Assembly: GCA_910586315.1 (NCBI GenBank)
Contig: CAJUIP010000047.1
Location: forward strand, 1 to 22,003
Direction of reading: 5' to 3'
Length of the DNA: 22,003 nt
Source of the DNA: an uncultured Lachnospiraceae bacterium
GTDB taxonomy: Bacteria > Bacillota > Clostridia > Lachnospirales > Lachnospiraceae
The notes under the pieces are model-generated. The model searched no databases. It was given only the letters and a program-made list of their open reading frames with translations, and was not told the origin of the DNA. A program made the translations under genes and the position numbers. Below are positions 15,648 through 22,003 of the stretch, in pieces (position 1 is the first letter of the stretch; the number at the start of each line of letters is the position of its first letter).

Positions 15648-16676
15648 ATGAAGGGAAAGTGGTTTGGGGGAGGGGCGGCTTTGGTTTTTGTGGCAGCGGC
15701 CGTCCTGCTTTTTACCGGAATCGGAAGCGGCAGTGCAAAAGAGGAAAAGAAGAATTCCATGCGGATTGGAGTGCTCTTGTATCGGGGAGATGATACCTTC
15801 ATAGGAACCTTGAGACTTTCTCTGGAGGAGCGGGCAAAGGAGTATGAGAAGGAGACGGGAATCAAGGTGACTCTGGATGTGATGGATGCCAAGGGGAGCC
15901 AGAATACCCAGAATAACCAGGTGGAGCGGCTCATCGGCCTGGAGTGTGACGCCCTCTGCGTCAACATGGTGGACCGGTCTGCGGCTTCCGGGGTGATTGA
16001 TAAGGCCATGGCTGCGGATATCCCCATTGTATTTTTTAACCGTGAGCCGGTGGAAGAAGATATGAACCGGTGGGAAAAGCTGTATTATGTGGGAGCAGAC
16101 GCCAAGGAATCCGCTGTGCTCCAGGGACAGATTCTGGTAGACGCCTATAAGAAGAACCCGGAAAGTCTGGACCGCAACGGGGATAAAACAGTGAGGTATG
16201 TGCTTTTGGAGGGAGAAAGCAGCCATCAGGATTCTTTGATCCGCACGGAGTGGTCCATCCAGACATTAAAGGACGGGGGAGTTCCTCTGGAGAAGCTGAC
16301 AGGAGGCATAGCCAACTGGGAGCGGAGCCAGGCGTCCGCGTTAATGGACCAGTGGCTTAAGGAGTACGGGGAACAAATTGAGCTGGTGATCTGCAACAAT
16401 GACGACATGGCCTTAGGCGCCATTGACGCCATCGAGCGCAACGGATATCTGATTCAGACCATAAAAGTGGTGGGCATCGACGGGACTCCGGTGGGACAGG
16501 AGGCCTTAAAAGCCGGAAAGCTTTTCGGAACCGTGGAATCCGACCGCATCCAGTATGCCGGAGCGATTTTTGACCTGGCGGCCGGACTTTCTATGGGGGA
16601 GAAAACGGATGCCCCCAAATATTACTGGAGCTCCCAGAAGCCGTTAACAAACGGACGGGAACTCCTGGAAAATTAA
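15648..16676 (+). CDS. Membrane-tethered MglB-like sugar-binding protein 2
   Basis: This 342-residue protein has an uncleaved-looking N-terminal helix (about 7-26, no lipobox Cys) and a domain clearly related to E. coli MglB. Aligned by eye, it keeps the counterparts of Asp14 and Phe16 (Asp49, Phe51 in GDDTF), Asn91 (VNMVD), His152/Asp154/Arg158 (SSHQDSLIRT), Trp183 (ANWERSQ), Asn211 (CNNDDMALGA) and Asp236 (GIDGTP). The Asn256 position looks replaced (VESDR). A loop DRNGDK resembles the MglB calcium site. GGGAGG lies 9 nt upstream. It sits between the sensor genes and mglB, and may be the glucose/galactose sensor for the kinase rather than a transport protein. Confidence 0.87.
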   Translation: MKGKWFGGGAALVFVAAAVLLFTGIGSGSAKEEKKNSMRIGVLLYRGDDTFIGTLRLSLEERAKEYEKETGIKVTLDVMDAKGSQNTQNNQVERLIGLECDALCVNMVDRSAASGVIDKAMAADIPIVFFNREPVEEDMNRWEKLYYVGADAKESAVLQGQILVDAYKKNPESLDRNGDKTVRYVLLEGESSHQDSLIRTEWSIQTLKDGGVPLEKLTGGIANWERSQASALMDQWLKEYGEQIELVICNNDDMALGAIDAIERNGYLIQTIKVVGIDGTPVGQEALKAGKLFGTVESDRIQYAGAIFDLAAGLSMGEKTDAPKYYWSSQKPLTNGRELLEN

Positions 16677-16893
16677 TATTCGCATTGCCCCATTGCCGCA
16701 GATAATTTTAAATGGGTATATGCAGTTATGTTCGCGGGATACATGAGAACAGTAACAATCGAAGAATTTTAATAATTCTGGATAAAAAAAACTATGGAAA
16801 AGTGCACAAAAAGCAAGTATAATAAATTCGTCATTAAGGTAATTGTATCTAAATGGCAAAAAATTATTTTTTTGAATGGGAGGATTCAAAACA
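16677..16893 (+). promoter_or_regulatory. mglB promoter and upstream dyad
   Basis: TGGAAA (16795-16800), 17-bp spacer and a perfect TATAAT (16818-16823) form the likely promoter; its weak -35 suits activator control. An inverted repeat AGAATT-TTAAT-AATTCT (16763-16779) lies 15 bp upstream of the -35, a usual place for an activator such as the YesN-like protein. The word GGATACATGA at 16737-16746 also occurs at 10974-10983 before yesN, but this could be chance. No terminator ends the sensor genes here, so some read-through into mglB is likely. Confidence 0.55.
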
Positions 16894-18036
16894 ATGAGAT
16901 TAGCAAAGAAAGCAACAGCAATCGCTCTGGCATCTGTTATGGCTATGTCTTTAGCAGGATGCTCCAGCAAGCCGGCAGAAACATCTGCCGCAGCAACAGA
17001 GGCCGCTACTACAGCAGCAGCAACAGAGGCTGCTACCACAGCCGCCGCCACAACAGCAGCTGCAGAGGCCGCTACCACAGCCGCAGCCGCAGCAGGCTCT
17101 GCAGATGTAGCGGATAAGAAGGTCGGCATCAGCATCTACAAGTTTGATGATAACTTCATGACTCTGTACAGAACAGAGCTGGTTCGTTACTTAACCGAAG
17201 ATCTTGGCTTTAAGGCTGAGAACGTAGTTGTTCAGGATGGTAAGGGCGATCAGGCAGAGCAGACAAACCAGATTCAGAACTTCATTACCCAGCAGTATGA
17301 CGTTCTTATCTTAAACCTTGTACAGGCTTCTTCCGCTCCGGAAATCACAGACATGTGTAAGGAAGCAGGGATCCCGGTTGTTTACATTAACCGTGAGCCG
17401 GATCCTGACGAGGAAGCAAGATGGACTTCCGAGGGCATCGCTGCCACTTATGTTGGCTGTGACGCAAGACAGTCCGGTACTTATCAGGGCGAAGAAATTC
17501 TTGAGACATCCACAAAGGGCGACATCAACGGAGACGGAAAGGTTTCCTACATCATGATCCAGGGTGACCCGGAGAACGTAGACGCTCAGTACAGAACAGA
17601 GTTCTCTGTTAAGGCTCTTACAGATGCCGGCATGGAAGTGGAAGAGCTTCTGTTACAGCGCGGCGACTGGGATCAGGCCAAGGCTCAGCAGATTGCTCAG
17701 GATGCTTTAAACCAGTATGGTGACAAGATCGAAGTTATTTTCTGCAACAATGATGCCATGGCTCTCGGTGCTTTACAGTCTATCGAAGCAGCAGGCCGTA
17801 CCGTGAACGAGGATATCTACCTTGTAGGCGTTGACGCTCTGACAGAGGCTGTACAGAACGTTATCGACGGCAAGCAGACCGGTACTGTGTTCAATGATCA
17901 CTTTGCACAGGCTCAGACTGCAGGCGATATCGCTGCCAAATTCCTTGCAGGCGAGTCTGTTGAGGCTGTAAACATGGTTGACTACTCCAAAGTTACACAG
18001 GAGAACGCTCAGCAGATTTTGGATCAGTTAAAGTAA
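16894..18036 (+). CDS. mglB: Galactose/glucose ABC transporter, substrate-binding lipoprotein
   Basis: The mature protein is a surface lipoprotein that captures galactose or glucose for MglA/MglC. The signal peptide ends in lipobox LAGC (Cys23). Residues 24-74 are an Ala/Thr/Glu linker. The domain begins VGISIYKFDDNF, like E. coli MglB. Counterparts of Asp14/Phe16 (Asp86, Phe88), Asn91, Asp154, Arg158, Trp183, Asn211, Asp236 and Asn256 are present, while His152 appears to be Asn (DPENVDAQYRT). DINGDGK matches the calcium loop. The start at 16894 is preferred to 16876, since GGGAGG lies in the extension, 10 nt upstream. Codon use is more biased than in neighbours, as in highly expressed genes. 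Confidence 0.93.
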   Translation: MRLAKKATAIALASVMAMSLAGCSSKPAETSAAATEAATTAAATEAATTAAATTAAAEAATTAAAAAGSADVADKKVGISIYKFDDNFMTLYRTELVRYLTEDLGFKAENVVVQDGKGDQAEQTNQIQNFITQQYDVLILNLVQASSAPEITDMCKEAGIPVVYINREPDPDEEARWTSEGIAATYVGCDARQSGTYQGEEILETSTKGDINGDGKVSYIMIQGDPENVDAQYRTEFSVKALTDAGMEVEELLLQRGDWDQAKAQQIAQDALNQYGDKIEVIFCNNDAMALGALQSIEAAGRTVNEDIYLVGVDALTEAVQNVIDGKQTGTVFNDHFAQAQTAGDIAAKFLAGESVEAVNMVDYSKVTQENAQQILDQLK

Positions 18037-18057
18037 TTTTAAACTGTAACTAATTGA

Positions 18058-18092
18058 AACCGGGTGTGTTCCACTGACACACCCGGTTTTAT
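18058..18092 (+). terminator. Strong terminator after mglB
   Basis: AACCGGGTGTGT pairs perfectly over 12 bp with ACACACCCGGTT around a 7-nt loop and is followed by TTTTAT. It lies inside the mgl operon, between binding-protein and ATPase genes, and would limit read-through so that MglB is made in excess. Confidence 0.85.
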
Positions 18093-18102
18093 AAATGAAA
18101 CC

Positions 18103-18211
18103 GTTCAGCCCTGTAGTTTCTTGCCCGCGTGCCGCGGACAAGAAGCGTGCAATGTCCGCTTTATGAAGCTTCAGAGTGAAAACCGCTTATGAAAACAAGC
18201 CAGGGCTGAAC
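18103..18211. other. 109-nt structured element between mglB and mglA
   Basis: GTTCAGCCCTG (18103-18113) and CAGGGCTGAAC (18201-18211) are perfect 11-bp inverted repeats at the ends. Inside, TTCTTG-CCCGCG and CGCGGA-CAAGAA (18118-18144) form a 12-pair hairpin with one mismatch and loop TGC; further small stems (GCTT/AAGC, TGAAGCTTCA) and a near-repeat CCGCTTTATGAAG/CCGCTTATGAAAA follow. No target-site duplication and no open frame are visible. It could be an RNA structure affecting mRNA processing, a cis-regulatory RNA, or a small palindromic mobile element. Confidence 0.6.
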
Positions 18212-18276
18212 TGTTAATGATAATTGCATCAGCCGCCCAGATTTTTGGGGGGAATACAGCTGAAAGGAGTTTTGGG

Positions 18277-19806
18277 ATGGCAGAGCAGTACAGACTCGAA
18301 ATGAAGGGGATTAAAAAGACCTTCCCGGGTGTTAAGGCATTAGATGGCGTAAATTTGCGTGTGCGCCCCGGCACCGTTCATGCACTGATGGGGGAAAACG
18401 GAGCCGGTAAATCCACATTGATGAAATGCCTGTTTGGTATCTACAAAATGGATGAGGGCGAAGTCTTCATCGACGGCGTGAAAACGGAGATTGCAAATCC
18501 CGACGACGCCCTTCATAAAGGGCTTGCCATGGTGCATCAGGAGCTTCAGCCGATTCCGGCCCGTTCCATTGCGGAAAATATGTACCTGGGAAGATATCCG
18601 TTAAAGAAAGTCGGTCCCATTAAGATTGTGGACCATGCAACCATGAACAGCGAAGCCGAAAAATGGTTAAAGGATGTTAAGATGAGCTTTGACCCGAAGG
18701 CCCAGCTTGGAACACTATCCATTGGACAGATGCAGTCAGTGGAAATTGCCAAGGCCGTAAGCCAGAGCGCCAATCTGGTTATTCTCGACGAGCCGACCTC
18801 CTCCCTGACTGATAATGAAGTAGAAGCGCTGTTCCGCATTATCCGGGATTTAAAATCTAGAGGCGTTTCTATGATATATATCAGCCATAAAATGGCTGAA
18901 ATCCGTCAGATTTCCGATGACATCACGATCATGCGTGACGGGACCTATGTGGGAACCTGGCGGATAGAAGATATTTCCGACGATGAGATCGTAAAACAGA
19001 TGGTAGGCCGTGAGCTTACCAACGTGTACCCGCCCAAGGATGACTACCGCACAGAAGAAACCGTACTGAAGGTAAGTCATCTGTCCAGCATCCATTCCAA
19101 TTCCTTCCAGGACTGTTCTTTCGAATTAAAGCGCGGCGAGATCCTTGGATTCGGCGGACTGGTGGGCGCACAGAGAACAGAGCTTATGGAAGCGATTTTC
19201 GGTATGCGTCATGTGGCAGGCGGTGAAGTGGAGGTTCTTGGAAAGAAAACAAACATTAAAAGACCGCAGGATGCCATTACAAGCTCCGTCGGTATGATTA
19301 CCGAGGACAGACGTGGAAACGGTATTTTCGGCTGCTTAAGCATTGAAGACAATACCGCCATGGCTTCTTATAAGAATTACACCCATATGGGGAAAATCAA
19401 CAAGGGCGAAGTTGACAAAGTAGTAAATGAGAGCATTGCCAAACTGAAAATCAAGACCCCCAGCGGAAAGACTCTGATTCAGTCTCTGTCCGGTGGTAAC
19501 CAGCAGAAGGTAATTATCGCAAGATGGCTTGCCAACAATCCTGATATCTTAATTATGGATGAGCCGACACGAGGTATCGACGTGGGCGCCAAATATGAGA
19601 TTTATCAGATTATGATCGACCTGGTAAAACAGGGAAAATCCATCATTATGATTTCTTCTGAGATGCCGGAGTTAATCGGTATGTCCAACCGGATCATCGT
19701 AATGTGTAACGGCCGCATTACCGGTGAGGTGGAAGGCGAAGATGCAACTCAGGAGAAGATTATGGCCTTTGCCACAAAGTTTGATTTGAGCGGTTCATCA
19801 AAGTAA
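18277..19806 (+). CDS. mglA: Galactose/sugar ABC transporter, ATP-binding protein
   Basis: This 509-residue protein has two fused ATPase domains, as usual for carbohydrate uptake class 2 (CUT2) importers. The first has Walker A GENGAGKST (39-47), signature LSIGQMQSVEIAKA and Walker B LVILDEPTSSL. The second has the usual degenerate Walker A region (FGGLVGAQRTEL), signature LSGGNQQK and Walker B ILIMDEPTRGIDVG. AAAGGAG (18263-18269) lies 7 nt before the ATG at 18277; the frame is open further upstream to 18217, but those 20 codons contain the RBS and are excluded. It follows mglB after a terminator and structured spacer and precedes mglC by 25 nt. Confidence 0.95.
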   Translation: MAEQYRLEMKGIKKTFPGVKALDGVNLRVRPGTVHALMGENGAGKSTLMKCLFGIYKMDEGEVFIDGVKTEIANPDDALHKGLAMVHQELQPIPARSIAENMYLGRYPLKKVGPIKIVDHATMNSEAEKWLKDVKMSFDPKAQLGTLSIGQMQSVEIAKAVSQSANLVILDEPTSSLTDNEVEALFRIIRDLKSRGVSMIYISHKMAEIRQISDDITIMRDGTYVGTWRIEDISDDEIVKQMVGRELTNVYPPKDDYRTEETVLKVSHLSSIHSNSFQDCSFELKRGEILGFGGLVGAQRTELMEAIFGMRHVAGGEVEVLGKKTNIKRPQDAITSSVGMITEDRRGNGIFGCLSIEDNTAMASYKNYTHMGKINKGEVDKVVNESIAKLKIKTPSGKTLIQSLSGGNQQKVIIARWLANNPDILIMDEPTRGIDVGAKYEIYQIMIDLVKQGKSIIMISSEMPELIGMSNRIIVMCNGRITGEVEGEDATQEKIMAFATKFDLSGSSK

Positions 19807-19831
19807 AGAAGCCACATGAGGAGGTTAAGTC

Positions 19832-20839
19832 ATGAAAGCGAAAAATTTTAATGTAAAAGATTTCCTTATCAATAATGGAATCATCGTTGTTCTTGTGTTA
19901 CTGGCTATTTATACAGGTATCATGCAGCCCACGTTCTTTTCCCGTGGAAACCTGATTAACGTAGCATTAAACGTTGCTCCGCGTTTCATTATCGCCTGCG
20001 GCGTTTCCGGCTGTCTGATTACAAAAGGTACAGACCTTTCCGCCGGACGTATGGTAGGTCTTGCGGCCTGTCTGGCAGGTACTCTGCTGCAGAAGCCGGA
20101 TTACAGCGGTAAGTTTTATGAAGGACTTCCGGATTTCGGCGGAATGTGGTGGTTATGGGTAATCGCGGTTCTTCTTATCTGTGTTGCCGTATGTTGCTTA
20201 TTTGGTTTTATTAACGGTATTGTGATTTCTTATTTAAACGTTCCGGCATTCATCGGAACCCTTGGCATGCAGCTTATCGTTTACGGTGTCTGCCTGGTTT
20301 ATACGAATGCCACTCCCATCGGCGGCTACCACAATGCATACACCACCATTGCAAAGGGTAAATTATTTGGCCTGATTCCGTATCTGTTTTTAATCGCCAT
20401 CGCTGTGGGCCTTGTGATGTGGTTCATCTACAACATGACTCCCCATGGAAAATATATGTACGCCATCGGCGGCAACGAGCAGTCTGCTGAGGTTTCCGGC
20501 GTAAATACGAAGAAAACAAAAATCATCATTTATATGACAGCCGCAGCTCTTTACGCGCTGGGCGGATTCCTGGTGGGCGCCAAGTCCGGCGGTTCTTCCG
20601 TAAACATGGGCCAGGGCTGGGAGCTTGAGGCGATCGCGGCCTGTACCATCGGCGGCGTATCCGTAAACGGCGGTATCGGACGTGTTTCCGGCGTGCTGAT
20701 CGGTGTTCTGGTATTCGAGATTTTAAAGACCTGCCTGCAGTATCTGGGCGTTGATACCAACTATCAGTACATTGCACAGGGTATCGTTATCGTAGTTGCC
20801 ATTGCGCTTGATATCAGAAAGTACATTGCAAAGAAGTAA
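19832..20839 (+). CDS. mglC: Galactose/sugar ABC transporter, permease
   Basis: This is a BPD_transp_2 family permease of 335 residues with eight or more hydrophobic helices across its length. The family motif around ITKGTDLSAGRMVGLAA and the glycine-rich TIGGVSVNGGIGRVSG stretch are clear. It forms the membrane channel for MglA and receives sugar from MglB. GAGGAGG precedes the ATG closely. It ends the transport operon: only a weak hairpin (GGTAACC/GGTTATC, 20847-20868, without a T-run) follows, so the small gene at 20911 may be read from the same mRNA. Confidence 0.95.
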   Translation: MKAKNFNVKDFLINNGIIVVLVLLAIYTGIMQPTFFSRGNLINVALNVAPRFIIACGVSGCLITKGTDLSAGRMVGLAACLAGTLLQKPDYSGKFYEGLPDFGGMWWLWVIAVLLICVAVCCLFGFINGIVISYLNVPAFIGTLGMQLIVYGVCLVYTNATPIGGYHNAYTTIAKGKLFGLIPYLFLIAIAVGLVMWFIYNMTPHGKYMYAIGGNEQSAEVSGVNTKKTKIIIYMTAAALYALGGFLVGAKSGGSSVNMGQGWELEAIAACTIGGVSVNGGIGRVSGVLIGVLVFEILKTCLQYLGVDTNYQYIAQGIVIVVAIALDIRKYIAKK

Positions 20840-20910
20840 GATTCGGGTAACCGTTTAAAGGTTATCAGAATGATTACAGATCTGCATGGACAAAGCATAG
20901 GAGTAAGCGA

Positions 20911-21105
20911 ATGTCAGAGGAAAAGACCCTGGAAGAGCTTGAGGAGGAAAACCGGAAGCTTAAGGAGGAAAACGAGCGGTTAAATAAATCCATAAAAGAG
21001 CGGATGTACGACAAAATCAACGTGTCCGTCCGCACCATGGATATCTTTATCGGCTGTATGTGCATCCTGTTTGTGGTGGTTGTGATTCTGGGGATATTAA
21101 AGTAA
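20911..21105 (+). CDS. Small coiled-coil membrane protein
   Basis: This 64-residue protein is not a family I can name. Residues 1-36 are highly charged with heptad-like leucines (LEELEEENRKLKEENERLNKSI), a strong coiled-coil prediction; residues 43-63 are one transmembrane helix (MDIFIGCMCILFVVVVILGIL). GGAG lies about 8 nt before the ATG. It lies 71 nt after mglC with no strong terminator between, so it may be an extra product of the mgl transcript, for example a membrane-complex modulator; this is only inference. A GC-rich hairpin follows. Confidence 0.72.
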   Translation: MSEEKTLEELEEENRKLKEENERLNKSIKERMYDKINVSVRTMDIFIGCMCILFVVVVILGILK

Positions 21106-21110
21106 ATGGG

Positions 21111-21139
21111 AGCGCGGTCTGAAAGGGCCGCGCTGTTTG
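21111..21139 (+). terminator. Terminator after the small coiled-coil gene
   Basis: AGCGCGG (21111-21117) pairs with CCGCGCT (21128-21134), extended by TC/GG pairs, and is followed by GTTTGCTT. The stem is strong but the T-run is broken, so termination may be partial. Confidence 0.55.
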
Positions 21140-21202
21140 CTTCATATCGCACTGCGGCGGAAAGGAAGATGTCGCCTGTTTTATTTCATAGGAGTGACAG
21201 AA

Positions 21203-21874
21203 ATGATTAAAAGTGAACGAGTTTCAGAATCGGTGCGGCTGGGAATACTTCTGGCTTTGACCGGGGGGTTCATGGATGCGTATTCGTATCTGGTGCGGGG
21301 CGGCGCGTTTGCCAACGCAGAGACAGGAAATATCGTATTGATGGGAATCCATATGGCGGAAGGAAACTGGGGACGTGTCCTTTATTATTTGGTTCCTGTA
21401 GTCTCCTTTGCACTGGGGGTTTATGTGGCGGAATATATAAGGAAACAGGTGGGAGACAACCCGAAGGTCCACTGGAAGGAAGGAATTCTGTGGGCGGAGA
21501 TGGCTTTAATTTTCATTGCAGGGTGGATTCCGCAGCGCCATAATGCATTGGTGAACGCCATGATCGCTTTTATCTGCGCCATGCAGGTGGAGGCGTTTCG
21601 GAAAATCCGCGGAATGGCCTTTGCCACAACCATGTGTACGGGAAATTTAAGGAGCGGAACGGAACTTCTTTCCGTCGGTCAGTTTGAGCATGACACGGAA
21701 AAGAGGAAGGCGGGACTTCATTACTTTTTGATTGACGGTGTTTTTGCAGGCGGAGCGGCTGTGGGAGCCGTGGTCTGTAAGCTGTTTGCGGAAAAGTCCA
21801 TATGGCTTTGTATTGTTACCTTGTTTGGCGCCCAGTTATTTATCATGTATCAGAAAAAAAACGCAGAAGTGTAG
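21203..21874 (+). CDS. DUF1275 (YoaK-like) membrane protein
   Basis: This 223-residue integral membrane protein has about six helices. The DUF1275 hallmarks are two similar motifs, FANAETGNIVLMG and FATTMCTGNLRSG, plus the start LTGGFMDAYSYL. Members are common in bacteria, often of unknown role. The start at 21203 is chosen because AGGAG (21190-21194) lies 8 nt upstream; an open frame reaches back to a TTG at 21137 but its extra 22 codons run through the RBS and the preceding terminator. The stop codon TAG lies in the loop of the terminator that follows. No clear promoter was found in the 97-bp gap before it. Confidence 0.88.
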   Translation: MIKSERVSESVRLGILLALTGGFMDAYSYLVRGGAFANAETGNIVLMGIHMAEGNWGRVLYYLVPVVSFALGVYVAEYIRKQVGDNPKVHWKEGILWAEMALIFIAGWIPQRHNALVNAMIAFICAMQVEAFRKIRGMAFATTMCTGNLRSGTELLSVGQFEHDTEKRKAGLHYFLIDGVFAGGAAVGAVVCKLFAEKSIWLCIVTLFGAQLFIMYQKKNAEV

Positions 21875-21891
21875 CGGCTTCTGCGTTTTTT
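21860..21891. terminator. Terminator containing the yoaK-like stop codon
   Basis: CGCAGAAG (21862-21869) pairs with CTTCTGCG (21878-21885), followed by a six-T run and preceded by an A-run, so it can work in both directions. The stop codon TAG (21872-21874) sits in the loop, so the ribosome at the stop covers the hairpin. The 96-bp repeat begins right after the T-run. Confidence 0.82.
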
Positions 21892-21987
21892 ATTTACGCG
21901 ATCAACGAGCCAAAGTCCGTGCTTGCACGAGACCTTGGCGACTGCCGCGATAACTTGAGAAACTCGCAAAGCGTGTTTCTCATAGTT
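21892..21987 (+). repeat. 96-bp structured repeat, copy 2 (inverted)
   Basis: This is the exact reverse complement of 9353-9448 and begins ATTTACGCG immediately after the terminator T-run at 21886-21891, as copy 1 does on the minus strand. In both cases the order is gene, terminator, repeat. Sequences outside the 96 bp do not match. The window ends 16 bp later, so the far side cannot be examined further. Confidence 0.9.
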
Positions 21988-22003
21988 ACGGCTTTAGCCA
22001 GTT

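Noticed and set aside
16677..16893. CcpA cre site before mglB
   Set aside because: No sequence close to the cre consensus could be found by eye in this region.
18103..18211. Insertion sequence with target-site duplication
   Set aside because: The ends are perfect inverted repeats, but flanking bases show no direct repeat and there is no transposase.
18217..18276. Upstream start for MglA
   Set aside because: The extra 20 codons include the AAAGGAG ribosome site for the ATG at 18277, and family members start near that ATG.

Overview
The window looks like chromosome from a Gram-positive gut anaerobe of the Lachnospiraceae (Clostridium cluster XIVa type). The evidence is A/G-rich Shine-Dalgarno sites (GGGAGG, AGGAGG) close before nearly every gene, sigma-A type promoters, lipoprotein binding proteins with long Ala/Thr linkers, and a YesN/YesM regulatory pair next to a sugar ABC transporter. 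The genus cannot be fixed from the sequence alone. No rRNA, tRNA, CRISPR array, prophage or intact transposase was seen.

Layout. (1) 1-400: a 29-residue hydrophobic peptide gene with its own strong promoter, facing a promoter on the other strand across a shared two-way terminator; this looks like a type I toxin-antitoxin locus. 400-757 holds no convincing gene. (2) 758-5220: carA-carB, carbamoyl-phosphate synthase, with a sigma-A promoter and a 33-bp tandem repeat running through the carB stop codon. (3) 5238-9315: a polar amino acid ABC transporter (binding lipoprotein, permease, ATPase) and an M20/AbgB-like amidohydrolase in one operon. An 18-bp palindrome resembling an ArgR box lies on the -10 element, so arginine control is predicted, which also fits the carAB neighbour. 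(4) 9353-10829: a 96-bp structured repeat, a two-way terminator and a leftward pair of unknown membrane-protein genes. (5) 10830-20839: a large rightward sugar-sensing and uptake locus: YesN-type response regulator, YesM-type histidine kinase, two membrane-tethered periplasmic-binding-protein homologues, then MglB, MglA and MglC of a galactose/glucose-type ABC importer. (6) 20911-22003: a small coiled-coil membrane protein, a DUF1275/YoaK-like membrane protein, its terminator, and a second, inverted, 96-of-96 identical copy of the repeat.

How the parts work together. The sugar locus reads as a self-contained circuit. One tethered binding protein keeps nearly all residues that contact glucose/galactose in E. 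coli MglB but has no lipoprotein cysteine and no transporter of its own. It probably senses sugar for the kinase YesM, which would phosphorylate YesN; YesN would then activate the strong mglB promoter. A strong terminator and a 109-nt structured element between mglB and mglA probably keep binding protein in excess over the membrane complex. The best candidates for undescribed biology are this sensor with two tethered binding proteins, the terminator-associated 96-bp repeat, the compact toxin-antitoxin locus, and the structured mglB-mglA spacer.
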